DNA from: Nannocystis sp.
GTDB lineage: Bacteria; Myxococcota_A; Polyangia; Nannocystales; Nannocystaceae
Assembly (NCBI RefSeq): GCF_016714285.1
Contig: NZ_JADJNN010000023.1
Span: forward strand, 1-64,000
DNA: 64,000 bases
Direction: 5' to 3'
Positions 8,818 to 18,016 of this stretch are shown in pieces. Made by a program: the position numbers and the translations under genes. The notes under the pieces were generated by a model. It worked only from the letters and a program-made list of their open reading frames with translations. It did no database searches and was not told where the DNA came from. Each line of letters starts with the position of its first letter. Within the stretch, counting starts at the first letter, position 1.

Positions 8818-8835
8818 CCTGTCCTTTCGGGCAGG
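8818..8835 (+). repeat. short palindrome upstream of the SNF2 helicase
   Basis: CCTGTCCTTTCGGGCAGG, another near-palindromic copy of the dispersed motif, lies 40 bp before the GTG start of the helicase. The 151-bp gap from 8725 to 8875 contains no other recognisable signal. Confidence 0.6.
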
Positions 8836-8875
8836 TGGTTGCGAGCCGGGGCTCCGGCGTGCTAGCTGGTGCGCG

Positions 8876-11803
8876 GTGCAGAAGCTGCTCGCCGCCGTGC
8901 ACGCCGCCGCGAGCCCGCGCGACTGGTCGCGGGGGGTGGAGCTGGCGCGCGCACAGGCGGTGGTGCTGGTGCGCAGCGGGGCGGACGAGGTGGTGGTTCA
9001 GGTCGCGGTGAAGGGGGCGGCGCTCAGCCCGACGGTGACGCTGTGGCCGGACGAGGCGGAGTGGAGCTGCGACTGCGACAGCCGGGCCGATCCTTGCTTT
9101 CACGTGGCGGCGGCGGCGATCGCCCTCAAGCGGGCGGCCGAGTCGGGCGAGGCGCTGCCCACGGCGAACGCGCGGGCGGGGCGGGTCGGCTATCGCTTCA
9201 CGCGCAGCCCGGAGGGGCTGGTGTTCACGCGGGTGCGGGTGGCCGAGGGGGGCGAGGAGCGGCCGCTGGGGCACAGCCTGGCGCAGCTCGGCTCGGGGCG
9301 GGTGGAGGGCCCGGCGACGGTGGCGACGCAGGCTGACCTGGCGCTCGACCTGGCGCTCGGGGCCTTCGTGAAGCCGGGGGTGATGCCGCCAGCGCTCGCG
9401 CGCAAGGTGCTGCCGCTGCTGGTCGCGGGGGTCGATCTGCGCCTCGACGGCGCGCCGATCGGGGTCGATCCGCGGCCGGTCGGGTACCACGGGCGGGTGG
9501 TCGACGAGGGCGAGGGCTTTCGCGTGTCGCTGGGGCGCGACCCGGCGATCAGCGAGAACCTCGGCGACAAGGTGATCGTGCGCTGCGGCGACACGCTGCG
9601 GGTGTGGGACAGCAGCGGGCTCGGCAAGGAGTTCGAGGGGCTGAAGAAGGAGGGGATCTTCGTGCCGCGCGAGCGCGCGGTGTGGCTGGTGACGGAGTAC
9701 CTGCCGGCGCTCGAGCGCAAGATCCCCGTGCATGTGAAGGCCCGCGAGCTGCCGCGGCTCAGCGATGGGCATGCGCCGCGGGCGGTGCTCGAGGTGCAGC
9801 AGAGCGGCGAGGCGCTCGCGGTGCTGCCGACGATCGTGTACGGCGACCCGGCGGTGGCGCGCCTCGACGGCGAGCGCATCGTGCCCTTCGGGCGCGTGCT
9901 GCCGCGGCGTGACCCGGAGGCGGAGGGCCGTGTGCGGGCGCTGCTGGCCCGCCACGGGCTGGTGCCCGGGGAGCGCGAGGTGGCGGTGGCGGGCGCCGGG
10001 GTGGCCCTGGCCGAGCGTCTGCGGGCGGCGGAGAAGGCCGGGCGCGGGGCGGTCGAGCTGCGCGGGGAGGCCCACCGCGGCTTCGTCCGCCTGGCGCCGC
10101 TGTGCCCGCGGATCGGCGCGGGCGGGCGGGGCTTCGAGCTGTCCTTTGAGACAGATGATGGATCACGTCGGGTCGACGCGCGGACGGTGCTGGCGGCGTG
10201 GCAGGCGGGGGCGTCGGAGGTCTCGCTGCTGGGCGGCGGGGTGGCGCCGCTGCCGGCGGACTGGCTGGCCCGTTACGGGCCGCAGATAGCGATGTTGCTG
10301 GCCGCGCGCGGTGCCGACGGGGAGGTGGCCGCGCACGCGCGCCCGGCCCTCGCCGACCTGTACGCGGCGCTCGAGACCCCGGCGCCGCCCGAGCTCGCGG
10401 GGCTCGCGGCGCTGGCCCGCGACTTCGTCGGGCTGCCGCGGGCGCGCCTGCCGGACGACCTGCGGGCTGAGCTGCGTGACTATCAGCGCCGCGGGGTCGA
10501 CTGGTTGTGCCTGCTGCGCGACGCCGGGCTCGGGGCGATGCTGGCGGACGACATGGGCCTCGGCAAGACGCTGCAGTGCCTGTGCGCGCTGAAGGGTCGC
10601 TGCCTGATCGTCGCGCCGACCAGCGTGCTGTTCAACTGGGCCGCGGAGGTGCGGCGCTTCCGTCCGGGTCTGAAGGTGTGCACCTACCACGGGCCGCGTC
10701 GGCGCCTCGACCCCGAGGCCGACCTGGTGCTCACGAGCTACGCGATCCTCCGCCTCGACGCCGAGGCGCTGGCCGCCGAGAGCTGGGACGCGGTCGTGCT
10801 CGACGAGGCGCAGACGATCAAGAACCCGGACAGCCAGGTCGCGCGCGCGGCCTACGGGCTGACGCGCGCCCGCTGGCGCGTGACCCTCACCGGGACGCCG
10901 GTCGAGAACCGGCTCGAGGAGCTGTGGAGTCAGTTCCACTTCGTGATGCCGGGCCTGCTCGGCGGGCGTCAGGACTTCAGCGAGCGGCACGCGCGGCCGA
11001 TCGCCGAGGGCGTCCCGGGCGCTGCGCTGCGGCTGCGCCAGCAGATCCGTCCCTTCTTGCTGCGTCGGCGCAAGCAGGAGGTCGCGCGCGAGCTGCCGCC
11101 GCGCACCGAGGTCGTGCTGCGCTGCAGCCTCGACGAGCGCGAGCGGACGATCTACGAGGCGGTCCGTGCGGCCACCGAGAAGGAGGTGGTGGCGGCGCTC
11201 GAGCAGGGCGGCGGGGTGCTGCAGGCGCTCGAGGCCCTGCTGCGTCTGCGCCAGGCGGCCTGCCACGCGGGGCTGGTGCCGGGGCAGCACGCGGAGCGAT
11301 CGTCGAAGCTCGACCTCTTGCAGGAGACGCTCGACGAGGCGATCGCGGAGGGCCACAAGGCGCTGGTGTTCTCGCAGTGGACGGGGCTGCTCGACCGCGT
11401 CGAGCCGTACCTGCGGCGGGCGCAGATCGAGTTCGTGCGCCTCGACGGCAGCACCCGCGATCGCGGGGCGGTGGTCGATCGCTTCCAGGCCAGCGACGGG
11501 CCGCCGGTGATGCTGGTGTCGCTCAAGGCTGGCGGGACGGGGCTCAACCTGACCGCGGCGGATCACGTGTTCATGCTCGACCCGTGGTGGAACCCGGCGG
11601 TCGAGGATCAGGCGGCCGACCGGGCCCATCGCATTGGTCAGACGCGTCCGGTGATCGTGCATCGACTCGTGGCCGAGGACACGGTCGAGGGGCGGATCCT
11701 CGAGCTGCAGGGACGCAAGCGCGAGCTCGCGGACGCGGCCCTCACGGGGGCCGACGCCGCGGCCGCGCTCACGCGCGACGACCTGCTCGCGCTCCTGCGT
11801 TGA
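8876..11803 (+). CDS. SWIM zinc finger-containing SNF2 family helicase
   Basis: A 975-residue protein starting at GTG 8876. A SWIM zinc finger lies at residues 65-76 (C-x-C-x6-C-x-H, CDCDSRADPCFH). A long middle region follows, then the two RecA-like lobes of a Swi2/Snf2 ATPase: Walker A DDMGLGKT (about residue 560), DEAQ box (about 643), TGTPVENR, and in lobe two SLKAGGTGLNL and QAADRAHRIGQ (about 917). Bacterial proteins of this plan are DNA-dependent translocases thought to remodel protein-DNA or RNA polymerase complexes. The exact role is unknown. It stands alone, with lipoprotein genes convergent downstream, and all catalytic motifs are intact. Confidence 0.93.
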   Translation: MQKLLAAVHAAASPRDWSRGVELARAQAVVLVRSGADEVVVQVAVKGAALSPTVTLWPDEAEWSCDCDSRADPCFHVAAAAIALKRAAESGEALPTANARAGRVGYRFTRSPEGLVFTRVRVAEGGEERPLGHSLAQLGSGRVEGPATVATQADLALDLALGAFVKPGVMPPALARKVLPLLVAGVDLRLDGAPIGVDPRPVGYHGRVVDEGEGFRVSLGRDPAISENLGDKVIVRCGDTLRVWDSSGLGKEFEGLKKEGIFVPRERAVWLVTEYLPALERKIPVHVKARELPRLSDGHAPRAVLEVQQSGEALAVLPTIVYGDPAVARLDGERIVPFGRVLPRRDPEAEGRVRALLARHGLVPGEREVAVAGAGVALAERLRAAEKAGRGAVELRGEAHRGFVRLAPLCPRIGAGGRGFELSFETDDGSRRVDARTVLAAWQAGASEVSLLGGGVAPLPADWLARYGPQIAMLLAARGADGEVAAHARPALADLYAALETPAPPELAGLAALARDFVGLPRARLPDDLRAELRDYQRRGVDWLCLLRDAGLGAMLADDMGLGKTLQCLCALKGRCLIVAPTSVLFNWAAEVRRFRPGLKVCTYHGPRRRLDPEADLVLTSYAILRLDAEALAAESWDAVVLDEAQTIKNPDSQVARAAYGLTRARWRVTLTGTPVENRLEELWSQFHFVMPGLLGGRQDFSERHARPIAEGVPGAALRLRQQIRPFLLRRRKQEVARELPPRTEVVLRCSLDERERTIYEAVRAATEKEVVAALEQGGGVLQALEALLRLRQAACHAGLVPGQHAERSSKLDLLQETLDEAIAEGHKALVFSQWTGLLDRVEPYLRRAQIEFVRLDGSTRDRGAVVDRFQASDGPPVMLVSLKAGGTGLNLTAADHVFMLDPWWNPAVEDQAADRAHRIGQTRPVIVHRLVAEDTVEGRILELQGRKRELADAALTGADAAAALTRDDLLALLR

Positions 11804-11871
11804 CCGGCGGGTTGACCGGGTGAGGCCCTATGGGGTGCACGGCGCTGAGCACCGCGCTCTTGCGGTGACGC

Positions 11872-12258
11872 TCAGCCCTGGCTGCGGGCGTCCATGTAGC
11901 GCTTGGTGAGGGCCGGGTCGCCGGCGATCTCGAACATGAGGGCGTCGAGCTTGTCGCGGTCGAGGCCGTGCTTGCCGAGGATCTCGTCGGCCTTGTCGGG
12001 GGCGCCGGAGATCTCCTTGGCGAGGGTGGCGGCGAGCTGGATCTTCTCGTCGGCGGGGTCCGGCGCGGGCGGGGTCGTGTCCGCGGGCTTGGGCTCGGGC
12101 GTGGTGACGGTCTTGCTGTCCGGGGCCTTGGCGTCGGCCTTGGCGTCGGCCTTGGCGACGGACTTCTTGGTGTCGATCTTCTTCGCGGTGCCGGCCTCGC
12201 AGGCGGGCAGGGCGGTGAACAGGACGGCGGCGGCGAGGATGCGGGTGATGTTGTGCAT
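11872..12258 (-). CDS. small lipoprotein with Lys/Ala/Asp/Pro linker
   Basis: A 128-residue protein starting at ATG 12258, with GGAG 8-10 bp upstream. The signal peptide ends in the lipobox LPAC at residues 17-20. The mature chain has a low-complexity Lys/Ala/Asp then Pro/Thr linker, followed by a roughly 55-residue helical C-terminal domain (ATLAKEISGAPDKADEIL and so on). It is probably an outer- or inner-membrane lipoprotein facing the periplasm. It lies 23 bp after the coiled-coil protein gene on the same strand and is probably co-transcribed. Function unknown. Confidence 0.72.
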   Translation of the reverse strand: MHNITRILAAAVLFTALPACEAGTAKKIDTKKSVAKADAKADAKAPDSKTVTTPEPKPADTTPPAPDPADEKIQLAATLAKEISGAPDKADEILGKHGLDRDKLDALMFEIAGDPALTKRYMDARSQG

Positions 12259-12281
12259 GGTTGTGCTCCGTTCCTGTCGCT

Positions 12282-13256
12282 TTAGTCGGCGGGCTTGGGC
12301 TTGGGGCCCTTGTGGTGGGCCTTGCCCGGGTCGTGGTCGAGCGCGGGCGGGTGCCCGTCCTTGGGGTGGTCGCCCTTTTTGTCGTCGACCTTGTCGAGAC
12401 GGTCCTCGCGCTTCTCGAGCCGGTCCTCGCGCTTGTCGGCGCGCTCCTCGGCCTTGTCGAGCTTGTCGCCGACCTTCTCGTTGTGCTTGAGCGCCTTCTC
12501 GAGGCGATCTTTCTCGGCCTGGAGGGCGGCCTTGTCGGCCTCGGCGGCGTCGGCGATGCGCTGGTCGAGGGCGCGCATGCGCAGCTCGAGGGCGTCGTGG
12601 TTCTCGCTGTTCTTGGCCTTGCCGGCGTCGAGCTTGGCCTTGAACTTCTCGTTGCGGTCCTCGTGCAGGAGCACCCGCTTCTTGCCCTTGGTGAGCAGCT
12701 CGCCCTGGCGCTCGCGCAGCTTCTCGCGCCATTGCTTGTTGAGCTCGCGCTGCTTCTCCAGCTTCTCGCGCAGGTCGGCGAGCTGCTTCTCGTCGAACTC
12801 GCCGGTGTCTTGCTTGCGCTCCTTGATCTTGGCGGCGAGCTTCTTGCCACGCAGGCCGGCGGCGACCTGCAGGCGGACCCAGCGACCGAAGCCCTTCTTG
12901 ACGCCGCGGCTGCGGGTCTGCTCGGCCTCCACGGCGACGATCTCACCGGCGTCGCCGGCGGACAGGCCGCTGTCGCGGGTGGTGTCGAGGGCCTCCTTGA
13001 GCTCGGCCTCGTCGACGCCGGCCTCGCGCGCGTCGGCGGCGGCGATCGGGAGGTTGATGACCGAGAGGATGTCGTCGCCGAGGGCGTCCTGGTCGGACAC
13101 GGTGATCGTGGCCGAGGCGGAGGCCGCGATCGACGCGCCGGCGGCCGTCTTGGCGGCGGTGGCCTCGGGCAGCGACGGGGTCTTGTCGTCCCGGGCGTGC
13201 GCCAGCGCGGGCACGCCGAGGGCCAGGGACAGGAAGGTGACGCAGAGCTTGTTCAT
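12282..13256 (-). CDS. exported coiled-coil protein
   Basis: A 324-residue protein starting at ATG 13256, with GGAGAG in Shine-Dalgarno position. A signal peptide (residues 1-22, cleavage likely after AHA) is followed by about 110 ordinary residues. A long Lys/Glu/Arg/Asp-rich region from about residue 140 has heptad-like spacing (AALQAEKDRLEKALKHNEK) and degenerates into KREDRLEKREDRLDK repeats. The tail is rich in His, Pro and Lys. It is likely periplasmic or surface-exposed and elongated. The downstream lipoprotein gene probably shares the transcript. No family is recognised. The repetitive DNA here is coding, not a CRISPR. Confidence 0.75.
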   Translation of the reverse strand: MNKLCVTFLSLALGVPALAHARDDKTPSLPEATAAKTAAGASIAASASATITVSDQDALGDDILSVINLPIAAADAREAGVDEAELKEALDTTRDSGLSAGDAGEIVAVEAEQTRSRGVKKGFGRWVRLQVAAGLRGKKLAAKIKERKQDTGEFDEKQLADLREKLEKQRELNKQWREKLRERQGELLTKGKKRVLLHEDRNEKFKAKLDAGKAKNSENHDALELRMRALDQRIADAAEADKAALQAEKDRLEKALKHNEKVGDKLDKAEERADKREDRLEKREDRLDKVDDKKGDHPKDGHPPALDHDPGKAHHKGPKPKPAD

Positions 13257-13360
13257 CGAGGACTCTCCGCGCACAGGATAGACCAGGTCGCGGGGTTTCG
13301 GCGCGCAGGAACACGGGGGCCTGGGGCCCCGCAGGGGTCCGCAGCTGCCCGCCCAGGCGC

Positions 13361-13915
13361 TCAGGTGCCCGGGCCCTCGTAGTGGTCGGGCTCGTCGGCG
13401 ACGCGGGCGTCGAGCCAGCCGGCGCGCGCGTCGGGGAAGGCGTCGGCGTAGGGGACGTAGGGCTTGATGTCGAGGACGGGCGTGTGGTCGAGGATGTCGA
13501 CGCCGAGCACGTGGAGGACGTGGCCCTCGATCGCGGTGAGGCGCAGGCAGGACAGGCCGATGAGGTTCGGGCGGTGCGGCGAGCGGGTGGCGAACAGGCC
13601 GTGCTGGCCGTCCTGGTCGCGCGGCGAGCGGACGGCGAGGCCGTGGCCGCGGTTCAGGTGAAACACGAAGAGGCACCAGATCCGGTCGAACTCGGCGAGG
13701 CCGGCGAGGCCGGGCGCGAGCTCGGGGAGCAGCTCGATGCGAGCGGGCAGCGGCGCGTCGCCCTTGACCTGCGCGGTGATCGGCGGCTGGCGCGGGGTGC
13801 CGAAGCGCTCGGTGTAGGGCGAGCGCAGCACGCCGATCGGGGTGAAGCAAAACGGCTCGCGGTAGGCGTCGGCGTGCTTGCTGGTGTGGTCCTGCTCCGG
13901 CTTGCGGCGCTGCAT
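13361..13915 (-). CDS. trmO: tRNA N6-threonylcarbamoyladenosine methyltransferase TrmO (TsaA/YaeB family)
   Basis: A 184-residue protein from ATG 13915. An earlier in-frame Met at 14002 would add atypical sequence through the tandem repeat region. Family motifs: PIGVLRSPYTERFGTPRQP at the N-terminus (the classic YaeB signature), LAEFDRIWCLFVFHLN, then the SPHRPNLIGLS motif and LDIKPYVPYAD. TrmO methylates t6A37 of threonine tRNAs using S-adenosylmethionine. All signature segments are present and the length is typical of the core domain. It is divergent from the Cys-rich lipoprotein gene. Confidence 0.9.
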   Translation of the reverse strand: MQRRKPEQDHTSKHADAYREPFCFTPIGVLRSPYTERFGTPRQPPITAQVKGDAPLPARIELLPELAPGLAGLAEFDRIWCLFVFHLNRGHGLAVRSPRDQDGQHGLFATRSPHRPNLIGLSCLRLTAIEGHVLHVLGVDILDHTPVLDIKPYVPYADAFPDARAGWLDARVADEPDHYEGPGT

Positions 13916-13960
13916 GCGGCGCAGTCTAGCCACATACGAGTCGGATGCGCGCGTCCGGAT

Positions 13961-14010
13961 CTCGCGGCCAATCGCGGCCAAACGCGGCCCAACGCGGCCC
14001 AACGCGCCGC
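13961..14010 (+). repeat. 10-bp tandem repeat in a divergent intergenic region
   Basis: Five consecutive 10-bp units of CGCGGCCMA type (two identical units AACGCGGCCC at 13981-14000) lie between trmO and the Cys-rich lipoprotein gene, in the region where both promoters should lie. Confidence 0.88.
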
Positions 14011-14064
14011 GCTGGTTGACAGTGCACGCGGCGCGCTGTCACGATGGCGGCTCTGGAGGTGGGT

Positions 14065-15603
14065 ATGCGTCGGGGATCGAAATTGGCTTGTGGTTTGGGT
14101 TTGGTGGTGTTGTTCAGTGGCTGTGGCGACTCGGGCGGGCGCGACTCGGCCGACGCGAGCACGAGCAATGTGACGACGACGCCGGCGACCGACGCGACGA
14201 CGACGGGGGCGTCGGCCAGCACGGGGACGACGACGGACACGCCGACCAGCGGCAACTCGAACAGCGGGACGCAGGGCACGGGCGACACCTCGGCGACGGA
14301 GATCGACTTCACGACGGGCACGGCGGACCCGATCTGCGGCGACTCGGTGCTCGACCCCGGCGAGACCTGCGACGACGGGGCGGCCAACGCGGACGACGCG
14401 GCGTGCACGTCGACCTGCCAGGTCGCGGCGTGCGGCGACATGTTGGTGCAGGCCGGCGTGGAGACCTGCGACGACGGGGCGGCCAACGCGGACGACGCGG
14501 CGTGCACGTCGAGCTGTCAGACTGCGGTGTGCGGCGACATGCTGGTGCAGGCGGACGTCGAGGAGTGCGACGACGGCAACGCGGACGACACCGACGCGTG
14601 CGTGGCCGGCTGCAAGAACGCGAAGTGCGGCGACGGGCTGGTCGGGCCGGGCGAGCTGTGCGACGACGGCAACCAGGTCGACGACGACGCGTGCACCAAC
14701 GAGTGCGCCTCGCCGAACTGCGGCGACGGCAAGCTGCAGGCGCAGCAGGGCGAGGAGTGCGACGACGGCAACCAGGTCGACACGGACGCGTGCCTGAGCA
14801 CCTGCTTGAAGGCGAAGTGCGGCGACCAGGATGTGCAGGCCGGGGTCGAGGAGTGCGACGACGGCAACCTCGACGAGACGGACATGTGCACGGCGGCGTG
14901 CAAGCTGCCGACCTGCTCGGACAAGGCGAAGAATGGCAGCGAGACCGACGTGGACTGCGGCGGGAGCTGCCCGAAGTGCGGGCTCGGTGGCGCCTGCGCG
15001 ATGAATGCCGACTGCGGGCAGGGGCTGTGCATCAACCAGGTGTGCGGACTGGCGAAGAGCTGCAAGCAGATCAAGGAGGCGGATCCGGCCAGCAAGGACG
15101 GCAATTACATGGTCGACCCCGACGGCGCGGGGCCGGTCAAGCCGCTGACGGTGCACTGCGAGATGGACACCGACAGCTGCGGCTACACCTGGGTGCGCTT
15201 CGACGACCCAGCGCTGCTCAATGACCAGAACCTGTACGCGGCGAAGTGCACGGCGGCGGGGATGGAGGTGCTGGTCACGCGCACGAAGCCGCACGCGCAG
15301 GCCTTCTTCGACTGGAACCTGTCGCAGAACGCGAACCTGGTCAACGTGTTCCCCAAGTACAACGGCGCCCAGGGGATCAACAACTGGACCGGCATCTGCC
15401 AGGGCGCGGCGTGCAGCTTCTGGATGACCGACAACGGCAACGGCGACGTCGGCTGCACCAACTACGAGCCGAACGGCGACAATAACACCGCGTATCGCAT
15501 CTACCTGCGCCAGGCCGGCTGCGGGCTGCAGGGCAACTGGAACGACGCCAGCAACACGGTGCAGGTCCAGGGCTGGGTGGTCTGCTCGCCGAACGACTGC
15601 TAG
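14065..15603 (+). CDS. Cys-rich DUF4215-type repeat lipoprotein with fibrinogen-like C-terminal domain
   Basis: A 512-residue lipoprotein from ATG 14065, preceded by GGAGGT. The signal peptide has lipobox FSGC, followed by a roughly 70-residue Thr/Ser/Gly linker. Six Cys-rich repeats follow, of the type CGDxxxxxGExCDDGN..DxDxC...C (about residues 95-300), the DUF4215 repeat abundant in myxobacteria. Then come a small Cys cluster and a C-terminal domain that begins like a fibrinogen-related domain (GNYMVDPDGAGPVKPLTVHC) and ends in a Cys-paired module. It is probably surface-exposed and adhesive, though that is inference from architecture. It stands alone upstream of an MFS gene. Confidence 0.86.
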   Translation: MRRGSKLACGLGLVVLFSGCGDSGGRDSADASTSNVTTTPATDATTTGASASTGTTTDTPTSGNSNSGTQGTGDTSATEIDFTTGTADPICGDSVLDPGETCDDGAANADDAACTSTCQVAACGDMLVQAGVETCDDGAANADDAACTSSCQTAVCGDMLVQADVEECDDGNADDTDACVAGCKNAKCGDGLVGPGELCDDGNQVDDDACTNECASPNCGDGKLQAQQGEECDDGNQVDTDACLSTCLKAKCGDQDVQAGVEECDDGNLDETDMCTAACKLPTCSDKAKNGSETDVDCGGSCPKCGLGGACAMNADCGQGLCINQVCGLAKSCKQIKEADPASKDGNYMVDPDGAGPVKPLTVHCEMDTDSCGYTWVRFDDPALLNDQNLYAAKCTAAGMEVLVTRTKPHAQAFFDWNLSQNANLVNVFPKYNGAQGINNWTGICQGAACSFWMTDNGNGDVGCTNYEPNGDNNTAYRIYLRQAGCGLQGNWNDASNTVQVQGWVVCSPNDC

Positions 15604-15666
15604 TCGGCTGCGATATACTCGGCCATTCCTCAGCACCTGCAGGTCGACCCGGCCGCGTCCGCGGTC

Positions 15667-17013
15667 ATGCCCCTGCCCCCCGAGCCGGCCGCTCGCGGGG
15701 TCTGGCGCGGCGTGCTGCGCCACGCGGCGTTTCGCCGGGTGTGGTTCGGGGCGATGGTGTCGTCGATCGGCACGTGGATGGAGGGGCTCGGGGTCCAGTG
15801 GCTGATGGCCCAGCAGACCGGCTCGGCGCTGATGCTCGGCGCGCTGGCGGCGGCGCAGCTCGGGCCGATGCTGGTGTTCGGGCTGCTCGGGGGCCTCGCC
15901 GCCGACCGCTTCGACCGGCGCACGCTGTTGTTGGTCACGCAGGCGGCGATGATGCTGGTCGCGGCCGGGCTGGCGCTCGCGGCCGGGCTCGGTCAGGCGA
16001 CGCCGACGGTGCTGCTGGCGCTGGGCCTTGTCAACGGCGTGGCGATGGCGTTCAACATGCCGGCCTGGCAGGTGCTCACGCCGCGCCTGGTCCCGCGCGA
16101 GGAGCTGCACCGGGCGATCGCGCTGCAGGGCCTGCAGTTCAACCTGGCGCGCGTGGTCGGCCCGGCGCTCGCGGGCCTGCTGCTGGCGCAGACCAGCGCG
16201 ACGCTGCTGTTCGCCCTCAACGCGCTCAGCTTCGTGGCGGTGCTCGCGGCGGTCGCGAGCACCCCGGCGGCGCCGCCACCCGCCGGGCCGCAGCCGCTCG
16301 CGCGGGCCCAGCTCGCCGAGGCCTTCGCGTTCGTGTTCGGGCGCCCGGGCCCGCGTGCGCTCATGGCGATGCTGGTGCTGCTGAGCGCCCTGGCGGCGCC
16401 GCTGCAGCGGATGCTGCCGCTGTTCGTCGCCGACGTGTTCGCCGCGGGGGAGACCAGCTACGGCCTGCTGCTCGGGCTGTTCGGCGCGGGCGCGGTGCTC
16501 GGCGGGCTGACGCTCGGGCGCTGGCCGAGCTGGTACCCGCGCCACCACCTGATCCCGCTGGCGCTCACGCTCACGGGGGCGTGCATGGCGATGTTCTGCG
16601 CGACCGAGCGACTGGTGCTCGGCGGGCTGTGGATCTTCGTCGCCGGGGTCGCGTGGATCTGGGCGTTTAGCAGCACGATCACGGCGCTGCAGCTGCTCGT
16701 CAGCGACAGCATGCGCGGGCGGGTGCTGGCGGTCATCAACGTGGCGATGTTCGGGGCGATGCCGGTCGGCAGCGTGCTGGCGGCGCTGCTCGGCGATCGC
16801 CTGGCGCCGCTCGTGCCAGGGGCGGCGCCGGTGCAGCTCGGGGTCGGCGTGATGGCGGTCGCGCTGGCGCTGTTCGGGCTGCTGCTGCTGGTGCTGCGCA
16901 CGCCGGAGATCGATGAGCACGAGCCGACGCTGCCGCGGGCGCGCAGCTTGTGGCTCGGGCTGACGGCGGCGGCGCATCGGGCCGGGGCGGGTCGGCCTGC
17001 GGGTCGCGGATGA
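15667..17013 (+). CDS. MFS transporter, EntS-like exporter family
   Basis: A 448-residue membrane protein with about 12 hydrophobic helices. The N-terminus (LRHAAFRRVWFGAMVSSIGTWM) and the loop GGLAADRFDRR between helices 2 and 3 are typical of the MFS_3 (EntS/enterobactin exporter-like) family. FNMPAWQVLTPRLVPREELHRA matches that family's second-loop motif. It likely exports a small molecule using the proton gradient. The substrate is unknown and no siderophore genes are nearby. The C-terminal 25 residues are basic and cytoplasmic. The gene ends 43 bp before the first palindromic repeat. Confidence 0.88.
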   Translation: MPLPPEPAARGVWRGVLRHAAFRRVWFGAMVSSIGTWMEGLGVQWLMAQQTGSALMLGALAAAQLGPMLVFGLLGGLAADRFDRRTLLLVTQAAMMLVAAGLALAAGLGQATPTVLLALGLVNGVAMAFNMPAWQVLTPRLVPREELHRAIALQGLQFNLARVVGPALAGLLLAQTSATLLFALNALSFVAVLAAVASTPAAPPPAGPQPLARAQLAEAFAFVFGRPGPRALMAMLVLLSALAAPLQRMLPLFVADVFAAGETSYGLLLGLFGAGAVLGGLTLGRWPSWYPRHHLIPLALTLTGACMAMFCATERLVLGGLWIFVAGVAWIWAFSSTITALQLLVSDSMRGRVLAVINVAMFGAMPVGSVLAALLGDRLAPLVPGAAPVQLGVGVMAVALALFGLLLLVLRTPEIDEHEPTLPRARSLWLGLTAAAHRAGAGRPAGRG

Positions 17014-17055
17014 CTTCGTGGCGCGGAGGATGTCTTAGGTCGTGGGGGCGCGGAT

Positions 17056-17315
17056 GACGTCGCACGGGCCGGTGCGGTCCGGCTGGGCGTCCGCGAAGGC
17101 TCGAGAAGCCGGATGTCCGGGAGGGGGGTCGCCCTCAAACACGGCCTGACACACCGTCGCCGGGGTGATGCCCGGGTCTACGCCGGACTCGGTCGACCCC
17201 CCTCCCGGCCCTCCGGCAAGTGAAGCCTCCGCTCAAGGACGGTGCGGTCGGCCTCGCCGAGCGCCGGACCGCACCGGCCCTGAGGGCGCGACATGGCCGA
17301 ACGAACATGTCCCTT
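17056..17315 (+). repeat. 260-bp palindromic repeat, copy A
   Basis: First of three copies of a family in this window (copy B at 21564-21823, inverted; copy C at 39484-39742, same orientation). Outer arms GGGCCGGTGCGGTCCGGC (17066-17083) and its exact complement (17263-17280) pair over 18 bp. Inner arms CCGGGAGGGGGGTCG (17117-17131) and its complement (17194-17208) pair over 15 bp, so nearly the whole unit can fold into one hairpin. It begins GACGTCGCAC and ends near ACATGTCCC. Open frames cross it on both strands but have no recognisable domains. No transposase is present, so it resembles a non-autonomous mobile element (inference). Together with flanking sequence it fills the gap 17014-17368. 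Confidence 0.9.
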
Positions 17316-17368
17316 ATGACAGTAGCTCTGGCGCCGCGCCGAGCCAAGTCGCTACACTCTCGGAGATC

Positions 17369-17734
17369 ATGATCCACGACGTACGCGCCGCATGCTTGCT
17401 GATCGTCGCCGCGGTAGCTTGACAGGCTCCGAGCCCGGGGACGAGAGCCTGACCATGAGCACGACGGACCTCACGGTCGCGACCGACCCCGCGAGCACCA
17501 CGAACGCCACGGGCGAGGTGCCGCCCGATCTACCCGGCGTGTGCGACGAATACCGCGACGACGCCCCCGGCGTGGACATAACGATCCGCCTCCAGAACAG
17601 TGGCCGCCGGGACGCTATGCGCCAGTCACCGCCCGCACATAGCCGAGGAGTTCTGCAGCGAGACCGCCGACCCCGACGAGCTGTCCACCTGCAAGGGGAC
17701 CAGTTGTGGCGATCAGGCGCGGGTGTCAAACTGA
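17369..17734 (+). pseudogene. decayed Cys-containing exported protein gene
   Basis: ATG 17369, with CGGAG upstream, begins a signal-peptide-like sequence (MIHDVRAACLLIVAAVA) that stops at once. The +1 frame continues as a Thr/Ala/Asp-rich linker typical of local lipoproteins (TDLTVATDPASTTNATGEVP), and a third frame ends with EEFCSETADPDELSTCKGTS before TGA 17734. Three frames are needed to read one sensible chain, so this looks like a degenerated lipoprotein gene. From 17735 to 18016 nothing convincing remains apart from possible further debris. It lies between repeat A and the STAND gene. Confidence 0.5.
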
Positions 17735-18016
17735 CTGAGGCAAACCGACGGCGGGGCAGCACGTGGTCGACCAGCAGCGCTGCATCCGCCGGCCCCGATC
17801 ACCGGGCAACCGCGGCGCGCGAGGGCAACGGTTGCTCCCGACCGCGAACTGCCCGCAGATCACCGGGCCGTTCCGTACTTACCCTCGCCCCCAAATTCCC
17901 ACTGTGAACCTCATAAGTCCGCGGAACGGCCATTGAAAGTCCCCACCGTCTCGAGAACGGGGCCTCCAGGTATGCCGGTCCCCAACGTGAACTTCGGGTA
18001 TGCTGGCGCGGCGCCC

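Noticed and set aside
12282..12620. Repeated GGTCCTCGCGCTTGTCG-like text resembling a CRISPR or tandem array
   Set aside because: It encodes a Lys/Glu/Asp/Arg coiled-coil in frame. There are no regular spacers and repeats differ in length.
14337..14900. Regular CGACGACGGC-type repeats as a possible non-coding array
   Set aside because: They are Cys-rich DUF4215 protein repeats in one continuous reading frame.
13654..16977. 1107-codon minus-strand frame antisense to the Cys-rich lipoprotein and MFS genes
   Set aside because: It spans two well-supported opposite genes and shows low-complexity Arg/Gln/His text. It is a compositional artefact despite its length.
17165..17422. Small protein-coding gene inside the 260-bp repeat
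   Set aside because: Frames exist on both strands in all copies because the palindrome lacks stops. There are no ribosome sites or codon signals that favour any.
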